64,000 bases of DNA from Streptomyces sp. NBC_01571. Its GTDB lineage: Bacteria; Actinomycetota; Actinomycetes; Streptomycetales; Streptomycetaceae. Positions 26,558-34,726 of the stretch are shown in pieces (the stretch's first letter is position 1; the number at the start of each line of letters is the position of its first letter). A program made the position numbers and the translations under genes. The notes beneath the pieces are model-generated. The model ran no database searches, was not told the origin of the DNA, and saw nothing but the letters and a program-made list of their open reading frames with translations. The stretch spans positions 6,572,001 through 6,636,000 of the forward strand of contig NZ_JAPEPZ010000001.1 in assembly GCF_026339875.1 (NCBI RefSeq). Direction: 5' to 3'.

Positions 26558-27214
26558 ATGGAGACGACAAGTCGGGTAGGCGCGCAGGCACCGGCCACGG
26601 AGGGCGGACAACAGGCCCCCTTCGCCCGGCGCACGGTCGACGGCTACCTGCTGGCGCCCTTCCCGTGGTACGGCCTCGACGAGGCCTTCACGGGACCGCG
26701 CTGGCTGATGCAGGTGGGGATGTCGGCGGACGGCGCCGTCGAGCACGGTTCGATCGGGCACGGTGAGGAGCCCTCGGTGCGCAGCGAGTCGACCGAGGAC
26801 AAGGAGCGCTTCGCGGTCGTGGTGACCGTCGCGGCGAGCCCCTCGCGCCGCAGCGCGGACGGTACGGGGCTGTTGGAGGCCACCTCGGTGTCCTCGGCGG
26901 CCTGGCTGGCAGGTGTGGGCCTGCTGTCCTTCACCTGGCCCGGCCAGATGGACCACACCCTGCGGGACGACTGGCTGGACCAGCAGACCGAGACGGCGTG
27001 GGTCCTCGCGGACGATCTCGACGGGGCGGACTGGTCCTCGCTGTCCCTCCCCGTGGACGGCGTGCCCACGCCGTTCCACTACCGGGAGTCCGAGTTCGGC
27101 TGGGTGCTCGCGGGGTCGACCCAGGAGGGCGTGCACGTGGGTGCGTACGGGCGGGGCATGAGCGCGTACGGGCTGGGCTTCGCCGTGATCAAGGACATCT
27201 CGGCCTACGCGTGA
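26558..27214 (+). CDS. Conserved hypothetical protein
   Basis: 218 residues from ATG 26558, chosen because AAGGAGG lies upstream; the frame is open from 26438. The protein is soluble, with no signal peptide or membrane segment, rich in Trp, and has repeated aromatic-acidic motifs (LLAPFPWYGLDEAFTGPRWLM, WPGQMDHTLRDDWLDQQTETAW). The C-terminus GVHVGAYGRGMSAYGLGFAVIKDI looks like a compact beta-rich domain. I do not recognise a family with a known function. It lies between tatB and the repeat region before mrp. Confidence 0.75.
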   Translation: METTSRVGAQAPATEGGQQAPFARRTVDGYLLAPFPWYGLDEAFTGPRWLMQVGMSADGAVEHGSIGHGEEPSVRSESTEDKERFAVVVTVAASPSRRSADGTGLLEATSVSSAAWLAGVGLLSFTWPGQMDHTLRDDWLDQQTETAWVLADDLDGADWSSLSLPVDGVPTPFHYRESEFGWVLAGSTQEGVHVGAYGRGMSAYGLGFAVIKDISAYA

Positions 27215-27385
27215 GTGCTCCGCGGGGTGACCGGTCGGGGGGCTGCGGGACGGTTCTTCGGCCGGGGGTCCGTCGTGGCCGGTCGCGCGGTTCCCCGCGC
27301 CCCTGAGGGGCGGGGACTCCGCGCAGACGCTCCGCGCTGAGGGGGCGCAGAGCCTCCGCGCCCATCACGGCGCGCAGATCCCTCG

Positions 27386-27715
27386 CGCTCCTGACGGCGC
27401 GCAGGTCTCCGCGTTCCTGAGGGTGCGCTGTTTCTCGCGCGGGCGTCGTGGCTGCTCGCGCGGTTCCCCGCGCCCCTGAGGGGCGGGGGTTCTCGCGTTT
27501 CTGGAGGCTGACAGTTCTCCGTGCTCCTGGCGGGGCGCGCAAATCCGTCGCGCTCCTGACGGCGCGCAGGTCTCCGCGTTCCTGAGGGTGCGCTGTTTCC
27601 CGCGCGGGCGTCGTGGCCGGTCGCGCGGGAAACAGCGCCCCTGAGGGGCGGGGGTTCTCGCGTTTCTGGAGGCTGACAGTCTCCACGCCCCTGACGGCGC
27701 GCGTCAGCGTCCGGT
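27386..27715. repeat. Tandem duplication of a 165-bp intergenic unit
   Basis: Two nearly identical 165-bp copies, about 27386-27550 and 27551-27715, fill the gap between convergent genes. Each contains the hairpin-prone GCGCCCCTGAGGGGCGGGG unit often seen between Streptomyces genes. The second copy differs so that GCGCTGTTTCCCGCGCG (27590-27606) and its exact complement (27622-27638) form a 17-bp stem with 15-nt loop. It may act as a bidirectional terminator. Confidence 0.8.
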
Positions 27716-27718
27716 GGT

Positions 27719-28852
27719 CTAGAACTTGTTCCTCGGGGTGATGCCGAGGGACATGCCCGACAGGCCGCGCTGTCGGCCGCCCAGCTTGCCGGCGATGCCG
27801 CGCAGGGCCGAGCCGGCCGGGGACGAGGGATCCGTCAGGACGACCGGCCTGCCGTCGTCGCCGCCCTCGCGCAGGCGGACGTCGATGGGGATGGAGCCGA
27901 GCACCGGGACGCTCGCGCCGGTGGTGCGGGTCAGGCCGTCCGCGACCGTCTGGCCGCCGCCGGTGCCGAAGACGTCGACCATCTCGCCGCAGTGCGGGCA
28001 CGGCAGGCCCGACATGTTCTCGACGACGCCCACGATCTTCTGGTGGGTCTGGACGGCGATGGAGCCCGCGCGCTCGGCGACCTCGGCCGCCGCCTGCTGC
28101 GGGGTGGTGACGACGAGGATCTCGGCGTTCGGCACCAGCTGGGCGACGGAGATCGCGATGTCGCCGGTGCCCGGCGGGAGGTCGAGGAGGAGGACGTCCA
28201 GGTCGCCCCAGTACACGTCGGCCAGGAACTGCTGGAGGGCGCGGTGGAGCATCGGGCCGCGCCACACGACCGGGGCGTTGCCCGGGGTGAACATGCCGAT
28301 GGAGATGACCTTCACGCCGTGCGCCGACGGCGGCATGATCATGTTTTCGACCTGGGTCGGACGGCCGTCGACGCCGAGCATGCGGGGCACGGAGTGGCCG
28401 TAGATGTCCGCGTCGACCACGCCGACCTTGAGACCGTCGGCCGCCATCGCCGCCGCCAGGTTCACCGTCACCGAGGACTTGCCGACGCCGCCCTTGCCGG
28501 AGGCGACCGCGTACACGCGGGTGAGTGAGCCCGGCTTGGCGAAGGGGACCTCGCGCTCGGCCTGGCCGCCGCGCAGCGCGCCCGCCAGCTCGCGGCGCTG
28601 CTCGTCGCTCATGACGTCCAGGGTCACGTCGACGCGGGTGACGCCCTCGACCGCCGAGACCGCCTTTGTCACGTTCTCGGTGATGGTCTCGCGCATCGGG
28701 CAGCCGGAGACGGTCAGATACACGGTGACCGCGACCGCGCCATCCGCACCGATGTCCACCGATTTGACCATCCCCAGTTCGGTGATGGGTCGCTGGATCT
28801 CGGGGTCGTTCACCGTCGCCAGTGCTTCGCGCACCGCGTCTTCCGTAGCCAT
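27719..28852 (-). CDS. mrp: Mrp/NBP35-family iron-sulfur carrier ATPase
   Basis: 377 residues from ATG 28852. The N-terminus is the MIP18 (DUF59) domain (ALATVNDPEIQRPITELGMV, SGCPMRETI). The ATPase domain has the deviant Walker A GKGGVGKSS, DADIYGHSVPRMLG, and the CPHCGEM CxxC pair near residue 285 that holds a bridging [4Fe-4S] cluster. It stores or delivers Fe-S clusters to apoproteins in the cytosol. The mrp, DUF1003 and MgtE_N genes follow one another on the reverse strand, as Rv1229c-Rv1232c. Confidence 0.94.
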   Translation of the reverse strand: MATEDAVREALATVNDPEIQRPITELGMVKSVDIGADGAVAVTVYLTVSGCPMRETITENVTKAVSAVEGVTRVDVTLDVMSDEQRRELAGALRGGQAEREVPFAKPGSLTRVYAVASGKGGVGKSSVTVNLAAAMAADGLKVGVVDADIYGHSVPRMLGVDGRPTQVENMIMPPSAHGVKVISIGMFTPGNAPVVWRGPMLHRALQQFLADVYWGDLDVLLLDLPPGTGDIAISVAQLVPNAEILVVTTPQQAAAEVAERAGSIAVQTHQKIVGVVENMSGLPCPHCGEMVDVFGTGGGQTVADGLTRTTGASVPVLGSIPIDVRLREGGDDGRPVVLTDPSSPAGSALRGIAGKLGGRQRGLSGMSLGITPRNKF

Positions 28853-28895
28853 AGGGACGATGGTACGGCGCCCGGGCCGGGGCCCGGGCGTCCCG

Positions 28896-29480
28896 TCAGC
28901 GGTCGCCTGTGTCACGTCCGGGCGACCGTTCCGCCGGGAATACGACGTGGCTGTCGGAATGGTCCTCCTCCAGCGCCCTGACCAGGTCCTCGAGTTCGGA
29001 GCGGATCCAGTCGCGGGTGGCCACCTCGCCGAGGCCGATGCGCAGGGCGGCGATCTCGCGCGTGAGGTATTCGGTGTCCGCGATCGACCGCTCGTTCTGC
29101 TTGCGGTCCTGTTCGAGGTTGACCCGGTCGCGGTCGTCCTGTCGGTTCTGCGCGAGCAGGATCAGGGGGGCGGCGTACGACGCCTGCAGCGACAGCATCA
29201 GGGTCAGGAAGATGAACGGGTAGTTGTCGAACCGCAGGTCACGGGGCGCGCTGACGTTCCACACCACCCACAGGATGATGACGACCGTCATCCAGACGAT
29301 GAAGCGCCCGGTGCCGAGGAAGCGGGCGATCCGCTCCGACAGCCGTCCGAAGGCCTCCGGGTCCCACTCGGGCAGCAGTCTGCGGCGTGGCGGCATCGGC
29401 TGGTCGAGACGGCTGCGCGGCCGGGTGGTCGCGGTGGCGCCCGTGACGGCCCGTTCACGGGTCTCGCGGTCAGGCGTCAT
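28896..29480 (-). CDS. DUF1003 family membrane protein
   Basis: 194 residues from ATG 29480. Two membrane segments at about 60-78 and 88-108 (FIVWMTVVIILWVVWN, FIFLTLMLSLQASYAAPLILL) contain the DUF1003 pattern, followed by the family's QNRQDDRDR motif and a long helical, acidic C-terminus likely to be a coiled coil. Function unknown. Its start overlaps the end of the MgtE_N gene by 11 bp, so both are probably made from one transcript. Confidence 0.9.
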   Translation of the reverse strand: MTPDRETRERAVTGATATTRPRSRLDQPMPPRRRLLPEWDPEAFGRLSERIARFLGTGRFIVWMTVVIILWVVWNVSAPRDLRFDNYPFIFLTLMLSLQASYAAPLILLAQNRQDDRDRVNLEQDRKQNERSIADTEYLTREIAALRIGLGEVATRDWIRSELEDLVRALEEDHSDSHVVFPAERSPGRDTGDR

Positions 29481-30759
29481 GGCTCCCCCCTGCGGTCTCG
29501 TCCTCGTGCAGGTGGAACTCCGTCTCGCGCCAGTCCTCGGGCAGCAGGTGGTCCAGTACGTCGTCCACGGTCACCGCGCCGAGCAGTGAACCGCTCTCGT
29601 CGACCACCGGCGCGGCGACCATGTCGTAGGTGGCGAAGAAGCCCGCGACGACCGGCAGCGCCGCGTCCGGCGCCAAGGGCTGCAGATCGTCGTCGAGGAG
29701 CGAGCTGACCAGCGTGTACGGCGGGTCGCGCAGCAGCCGCTGGAAGTGCGCGGTGCCCAGGTACTTGCCGGTCGGCGTCTCGTCCGGGGGACGGCACACG
29801 TACACCTGGGCGGCGAGCGCGGGGGACAGGTCGGAGTTGCGGACCCGGGCGAGCGCCTCGGCGACCGTGGAGTCGGGCCGCAGCACGATGGGCTCGGTCG
29901 TCATCAGACCGCCCGCGGTGCGCTCCTCGTACGCCATCAGCCGCCTTACGTCGGCCGCGTCGTCGGGCCGCATCAGCGTCAGCAGCCGTTCCACGTCCTC
30001 CTCCGGCAGTTCGGCGAGCAGGTCGGCCGCGTCGTCGGGGTCCATCGCCTCCAGGACGTCCGCCGCGCGCTCCTCCTTGAGCTTGCCGAGGATCTCGATC
30101 TGGTCGTCCTCGGGGAGTTCCTCCAGGACGTCGGCGAGACGGTCGTCGTCGAGTGCGGCGGCCACCTCGCCGCGCCGCTTCGGGGAGAGGTGGTGCAGCA
30201 CGTTGGCGAGGTCGGCGGCGCGCAACTGCTCGAAGGTGGCGAGCAGGCTCTCGGCGCCCTGTCCGTGTTCCTCCAGCGAGAACCCGGTGACCGCGGACCA
30301 GTCGACGGTCAGGGTCTCTCCCCGGGTGCGCCGGAAGGTCCCGCTGCGGGCCCGGCGCACGAAGACCCGGCCGATCTCCCACTCCCGCCGGGCCGGCAAC
30401 TGCTGGATCGACACGTCCAGGACGGTCACCTCCTCGTCCGTGTCGACGAGCCGGACCCGCCGGTCGAGCAGTTCGCCGAACACGAGCCGCTCGGTGGGCC
30501 GCTGTTCGAAGCGCCGCACGTTCACGACGCCGGTGGTGATGACCTGGCCGGACTCGATGCCGATCACGCGGGTCATGGGCAGGAAGATGCGCCGCCGGGT
30601 GGACAGCTCGACGACCAGCCCCAGCAGCCGGGGCGGGCGCCGCCCCACGCGCAGCATGGCGACCAGGTCCCGCACCCGTCCGACCTGGTCGCCGTTCGGG
30701 TCGAAGACGGCGACACCGGCGAGGTGCGAGACGAAGATCCGGGGGGCGCCTGCGGCCAT
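29470..30759 (-). CDS. MgtE_N/CBS-domain protein without the channel
   Basis: 429 residues from ATG 30759, with AAGGAGG upstream. An N-terminal PRC-barrel-like region (PRIFVSHLAGVAVFDPNGDQVGRVRDLV) with a second beta-rich segment is followed by the MgtE N-terminal helical domain at about 180-270 (repeated LSPKRRGEVAAALD, LPEDDQIEILGKL, MDPDDAADLLAEL, MRPDDAADVRRLM). Two CBS domains complete the protein (TTEPIVLRPDSTVAEAL; PVVAGFFATYDMVAAPVVDE). The five-helix MgtE pore is missing, so it is a cytosolic sensor or regulator rather than a magnesium transporter. corA lies 1.7 kb away. Confidence 0.9.
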   Translation of the reverse strand: MAAGAPRIFVSHLAGVAVFDPNGDQVGRVRDLVAMLRVGRRPPRLLGLVVELSTRRRIFLPMTRVIGIESGQVITTGVVNVRRFEQRPTERLVFGELLDRRVRLVDTDEEVTVLDVSIQQLPARREWEIGRVFVRRARSGTFRRTRGETLTVDWSAVTGFSLEEHGQGAESLLATFEQLRAADLANVLHHLSPKRRGEVAAALDDDRLADVLEELPEDDQIEILGKLKEERAADVLEAMDPDDAADLLAELPEEDVERLLTLMRPDDAADVRRLMAYEERTAGGLMTTEPIVLRPDSTVAEALARVRNSDLSPALAAQVYVCRPPDETPTGKYLGTAHFQRLLRDPPYTLVSSLLDDDLQPLAPDAALPVVAGFFATYDMVAAPVVDESGSLLGAVTVDDVLDHLLPEDWRETEFHLHEDETAGGSHDA

Positions 30760-31058
30760 GCCCGCGCCTCCTTCTTTCCGTGCTGTCCCGGTAGGTGTTT
30801 CCCGTGCTGTCCCGGTACGTGCGCCGGGTGGTGTCGCCGTACGCGTGCTTGGTCCCGCTCTGTCCGCTCGGGTGGGCTTCAGGCTAGCCCGTCCCGGTCG
30901 GATACGCCCTGGTGAGCGGTCCGGACGGTCTGGCTCCGCCGGGCCGGGGCGGCACCGGTACGCTGCCGTACGCCGTGGTGGGCACCCCGTGTGGAACCCC
31001 CGCAGGGCGCCCCGGCACGGACACCCGCATGGACCCCCGTACGAAAGGCAGCCCACCT

Positions 31059-31817
31059 GTGACTGCGATTCTCCAGGGCCGTACCCGCAGGGCCGCACTG
31101 GTGGGCGCGATGTGTGCCCTGGTCGTGACGGGGACGGGACTGACGGGGTGCGGTAGCGAGGATCCGGACGCGGGTACGAACGGGGTGGGCAAGCTGCCCG
31201 CCGCCACGATCCAGTCGAAGTCCCGCACCGCGGCCACGTCCGCGGAGGCGGTCAGGCTCGCCGGAACCGTGGTGTCGAACGGACGCACGTACAAGCTCGA
31301 CATGCGTCTGAAGGCGGACGGCGGCACCGGGTCGGTCACCTCGCAGGGCGCGAGCTTCGGGCTGCTGCGGGTGGGCGAACGCCTCTTCCTCAAGGCCGGC
31401 GCGGAGTTCTGGAGCCATCAGGGCGACAAGAGCGGCGCCAGCTCGGCGGACACGGCCGCCGCCGACAAGCTCGGCGGCAAGTACGTGAAGGTGCCGACCG
31501 GTGACCCGGCTTACAAGCGTTTCATCAGCTTCACGGACAAGGACGTCCTCCTGGAGGGCCTGCTGACCCTGCACGGCAAGCTCGCGACGGACGGCCACCA
31601 CGAGCAGTCCGGCCTGCGCACCATCCGCATCACCGGTGACAAGGGAGCGGGCGGCACTCTCGACGTCTCACTGAAGGGGACTCCCTACCCCGTTCTCCTG
31701 GTCCGCGCGGGCGGCGCCGGCACCCTCCGCCTCACCGACTGGGGCAAGGGGTTCGCCCTCGCCGAACCGGCCAAGGACGAGACCGTCGACTACGGCAGGC
31801 AGCTGCCGACCTCGTGA
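31059..31817 (+). CDS. Secreted lipoprotein
   Basis: 252 residues from GTG 31059 (ATG 31029 is an in-frame alternative ten codons upstream). Signal peptide with twin arginine (GRTRRAALVGAMCALVVTGTG) and lipobox LTGC, giving a lipidated cysteine near residue 31. The mature part has a fold of alternating short strands (AVRLAGTVVSNGRTYKLDMRLKADGG, FGLLRVGERLFLKAGAEFW) that resembles actinobacterial LppX/LprG-type lipoproteins, without a convincing match. It is anchored outside the membrane; possibly involved in lipid handling, but this is speculative. Divergent from the MgtE_N gene; the 300-bp gap contains a repeated CTGTCCCGGTA unit and no gene. Confidence 0.8.
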   Translation: MTAILQGRTRRAALVGAMCALVVTGTGLTGCGSEDPDAGTNGVGKLPAATIQSKSRTAATSAEAVRLAGTVVSNGRTYKLDMRLKADGGTGSVTSQGASFGLLRVGERLFLKAGAEFWSHQGDKSGASSADTAAADKLGGKYVKVPTGDPAYKRFISFTDKDVLLEGLLTLHGKLATDGHHEQSGLRTIRITGDKGAGGTLDVSLKGTPYPVLLVRAGGAGTLRLTDWGKGFALAEPAKDETVDYGRQLPTS

Positions 31818-31905
31818 CGCGGCGCCGTGACCCGTCGGCCACCCGCGCCTCCGGGAGCCGCCGTGCCCCCATGGGCCACCTCGCGCCCCGCGAAGCGGCC
31901 GGGAC

Positions 31906-32448
31906 CTACGACCGCTTGCGCTTCTTGAAGAGGAGACGGGGGACGGCCGCCGGGACGGGCTGCCGGGTCGTCGCCGGGGTCGGCAGGGGCGCGGCGGCCA
32001 GCGAGCCGTCCGGCAGCGGGAGCGTGCCGGCCAGGGGCTCCAGACGCAGCACCCGGCACTCGCGCGCCCAGCGGGCCGGCATCTCCTCACCGTCGGGCGC
32101 GTTCAGACGCTTGCCCTTGAGCTCCGCGACCGTCTCCCGCCACGCGTCGGACCCGGACGCGAGCTCGACCACCCTCGCCGTCCAGGCCACCACGCGCCCG
32201 CCCTTGTCCTTGCTGCGTACGGTGACCACCGCCGTGCCCCCGTCGGACAGCCCCGGCAACGGCTGCTCGCCGGGACCGTCGCCGACCACACAGACCGCGC
32301 CGTCGTGCCACACGTGCCACAGGGCCTGGGCGGGCTCCTCGGGGCCCGGAGCGGCGGTTGACGGCGTGCCGTCGCCACGCACCCAGACCAGCCCGGACTT
32401 CTTGGTGGCCTCCTCGATGAGGGCCTGATCGAGCAGCTGTTCCGTCAT
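31906..32448 (-). CDS. Conserved hypothetical protein
   Basis: 180 residues from ATG 32448. Soluble; the core has strands around ALWHVWHDGAVCVVGDG, GTAVVTVRSKDKGGRVVAWTARVVEL and a helix SDAWRETVAELKGKRLN, loosely like a split-barrel FMN-binding (pyridoxamine oxidase-like) protein, but key residues cannot be assigned. The C-terminus is basic (LLFKKRKRS). It lies 32 bp downstream of corA on the same strand and may be cotranscribed with it. No function assigned. Confidence 0.7.
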   Translation of the reverse strand: MTEQLLDQALIEEATKKSGLVWVRGDGTPSTAAPGPEEPAQALWHVWHDGAVCVVGDGPGEQPLPGLSDGGTAVVTVRSKDKGGRVVAWTARVVELASGSDAWRETVAELKGKRLNAPDGEEMPARWARECRVLRLEPLAGTLPLPDGSLAAAPLPTPATTRQPVPAAVPRLLFKKRKRS

Positions 32449-32480
32449 GGACTCACCCTAGCCAGCGGGAGGCGCCGGTG

Positions 32481-33593
32481 TCAGAGCCATCCGTTGCGCT
32501 TCAGGATCCGGTGGATGGAGAGGCAGATGCCGACGGTGACGCCGAGCGTCAGCGGATAGCCGAACTTCCAGCGCAGCTCCGGCATGTAGTCGAAGTTCAT
32601 GCCGTACACGCCGCACACCATCGTCGGTACGGCGATGATCGCGGCCCATGAGGTGATCTTGCGCATGTCCTCGTTCTGCGTGACGGACGCCTGCGCGAGG
32701 TTGGCCTGGAGGATCGAGTTGAGCAGCTCGTCGAAGCCGAGGACCTGCTCCTGCACCCGGGCGAGATGGTCGGCGACGTCGCGGAAGTACTTCTGGATGT
32801 CCGGGTCGACCAGCCGCATCGGCCGCTCGCTCAGCAGCTGCATCGGACGCAGCAGCGGCGAGACCGCCCGCTTGAACTCCAGTACCTCACGCTTGAGTTG
32901 GTAGATGCGGCCGGCGTCCGTGCCCCGCGGAGTGCCTTTCCGCCCGAGCGAGAACACCTCGGTCTCGACCTCGTCGATGTCGTCCTGCACGGCGTCCGCG
33001 ACCGCGATGTACCCGTCGACGACGTGGTCGGCGATCGCGTGCAGCACGGCCGAGGGGCCCTTGGCGAGCAGGTCCGGCTCGTCCTGCAGCCGGTGCCGCA
33101 GCGCCCGCAGCGAGCCCTGCCCGCCGTGCCGGACGGTGATGAAGAAGTCCCGGCCGGTGAAGCACATGACCTCGCCGGTCTCCACGACCTCGCTGGTGGC
33201 GGTGAGTTCGTCGTGCTCGACGTAGTGGATCGTCTTGAAGACCGTGAACAGGGAGTCGTCGTAGCGCTCCAGCTTGGGCCGCTGGTGTGCCTGGACGGCG
33301 TCCTCCACGGCCAGCGGGTGCAGCCCGAACTCGCTCGCGATGCCCGAGAACTCGGCCTCGGTGGGCTCGTGCAGGCCGATCCACACGAAGCCGCCGTCGC
33401 GGTGCACCAGGCGCATCGCCTCGTGCGGGGTGAGGGGCTCGCGGGTCTGGACGCGGGCGCCGTCGCGGTAGACCGCGCAGTCGACCACGGCGGAGTTGGT
33501 GCCGGGGGCGCGGGTGGTGTCGTACGAGCCGCCGTCCTTGCGCAGGGAGGGGCGGGGGCGGACCGCGGCGCGGAGGTCACGGATCATCGACAT
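32481..33593 (-). CDS. corA: CorA-type magnesium transporter
   Basis: 370 residues from ATG 33593, preceded by GAAGGAG. The N-terminal soluble domain (WIGLHEPTEAEF, LHPLAVEDAVQAHQRPKLERYDD) and the long stalk helix lead to two C-terminal membrane segments with the signature YGMNFDYMPEL between them. It forms a pentameric channel for Mg2+ or Co2+/Ni2+ uptake. The gene is the counterpart of Rv1239c in the conserved order. Confidence 0.95.
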   Translation of the reverse strand: MSMIRDLRAAVRPRPSLRKDGGSYDTTRAPGTNSAVVDCAVYRDGARVQTREPLTPHEAMRLVHRDGGFVWIGLHEPTEAEFSGIASEFGLHPLAVEDAVQAHQRPKLERYDDSLFTVFKTIHYVEHDELTATSEVVETGEVMCFTGRDFFITVRHGGQGSLRALRHRLQDEPDLLAKGPSAVLHAIADHVVDGYIAVADAVQDDIDEVETEVFSLGRKGTPRGTDAGRIYQLKREVLEFKRAVSPLLRPMQLLSERPMRLVDPDIQKYFRDVADHLARVQEQVLGFDELLNSILQANLAQASVTQNEDMRKITSWAAIIAVPTMVCGVYGMNFDYMPELRWKFGYPLTLGVTVGICLSIHRILKRNGWL

Positions 33594-33922
33594 GGCAGGC
33601 TCCTTCACAACTGGAGGCCGCCGGCGACGGTTGGAACTGCCCGGAATGGGGACGTCCTGACTGCGGATGTTTGGCACGTCCACAAAGCGGGGAGCACCGC
33701 ACCGTCGCGGTGGCAGCTTCGCTACTGATTCAGATCAGACAGATCAGGCGGGAACGAAGCGCTCTTCCGTGGTGCAACGGACAACGCTGACACGTATGCA
33801 CACGTTTGCAGGAGGCGGCAGCCGGCGAGGTAAGGAAACCAGCTACAAAATTCAGCGACCGGAAGAGCGGGTGGTACTGCACGGTCGACTTCGGTCCATT
33901 GCAGCCCCACCTCCTCCGGCCG

Positions 33923-33978
33923 GTCCCCCGTGAGGGACGATCCATCCCCCGCGGGGGAGCTGTCTCCCCGTGGGGGAG
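33923..33978. repeat. Three consecutive G/C palindromes in an intergenic region
   Basis: GTCCCCCGTGAGGGAC (33923-33938), TCCCCCGCGGGGGA (33945-33958) and CTCCCCGTGGGGGAG (33964-33978) lie side by side. The whole gap 33594-34113 (520 bp) between divergent corA and the Sufu gene shows no other gene; its base composition drops toward about 33750-33880. Confidence 0.6.
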
Positions 33979-34101
33979 ATCAGTCAGTCTCAGTGCGTCG
34001 GAGCTCGAGAGCGACGCTTCTGCGTGCTGCCCCGACCAGCGGCCAAGACTATCAGCGCACCGAAGCGTCAAGCCGCCGCTTTGCCCGTTGCTGACGAGTT
34101 C

Positions 34102-34107
34102 TATGCT
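34102..34107 (+). promoter_or_regulatory. Candidate -10 element of a leaderless Sufu-gene transcript
   Basis: TATGCT ends 6 nt before ATG 34114, with TTGCCC 15 bp upstream as a weak -35. No ribosome binding site is present. Confidence 0.45.
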
Positions 34108-34113
34108 CGGTTC

Positions 34114-34698
34114 ATGGCTGATGTTCTTCCTCTGGTCGAGGCTCGGCTGCGTTCCGCGCTGGGCGAACCCGACGCGCGGGCCGCGGTCACCTTCCTCGGT
34201 ACCGACCGCATCGAAGTGCTGCGCTTCACGGAGGGCGACGTCGTCCGCTACGTGACGCTCGGCATGTCGGCCCAGCCGATGGCGGACCCCACGGTGGTGC
34301 TCGCCGATCCGGTGAAGGGTCCGCGCGCCGAGCTGATCCTCTCGGTGCGCGCGGGTGGCGCCGAGACCGACAAGGTGCTGCGCGCGCTCGCCGTGCTCGG
34401 CGCGTCCCCGCAGGTCGAGGGGCTGGTGGTGACTCCCGGTGCCTCGCTCGACGTGGGCGGACCGCTCTGGCCCGGCGCGCCCTTCACCTCCGTGCTGGTC
34501 GCGGAGTCCGGTGGCCTCGTCGAGGACCTGGAGCTGGACGCGCCCGCCGATCCCGTACGGTTCCTGCCGCTGCTCCCGATGACGCCGAACGAGGCCGCGT
34601 GGAAGCGGGTGCACGGCGCCGGAGCCCTCCAGGAGCGCTGGCTGAACGGCGGAACGGACCTGCGCGATCCGCTGCGCCGGTCCGTTCCGCTGGACTGA
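34114..34698 (+). CDS. Suppressor-of-fused domain protein
   Basis: 194 residues from ATG 34114. Matches the bacterial Sufu-like fold: VEARLRSALGEPDARAAVTFLG at the N-terminus, RYVTLGMSAQPM, a VDP..RAELILSVRAG strand, and the C-terminal VRFLPLLPMTPNEAAWKRVHGAGALQERW motif. In bacteria the family is of unknown role, sometimes linked to immunity against secreted toxins. The in-frame extension to 33970 is not protein-like. Convergent with the MFS gene. Confidence 0.85.
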   Translation: MADVLPLVEARLRSALGEPDARAAVTFLGTDRIEVLRFTEGDVVRYVTLGMSAQPMADPTVVLADPVKGPRAELILSVRAGGAETDKVLRALAVLGASPQVEGLVVTPGASLDVGGPLWPGAPFTSVLVAESGGLVEDLELDAPADPVRFLPLLPMTPNEAAWKRVHGAGALQERWLNGGTDLRDPLRRSVPLD

Positions 34699-34726
34699 GA
34701 CCAGGTCAGTTCCCGGCCGGAAAAAG

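Noticed and set aside
31059..31817. LppX/LprG lipid-carrier assignment
   Set aside because: Lipobox is clear, but fold similarity is only general; left as an uncharacterised lipoprotein.
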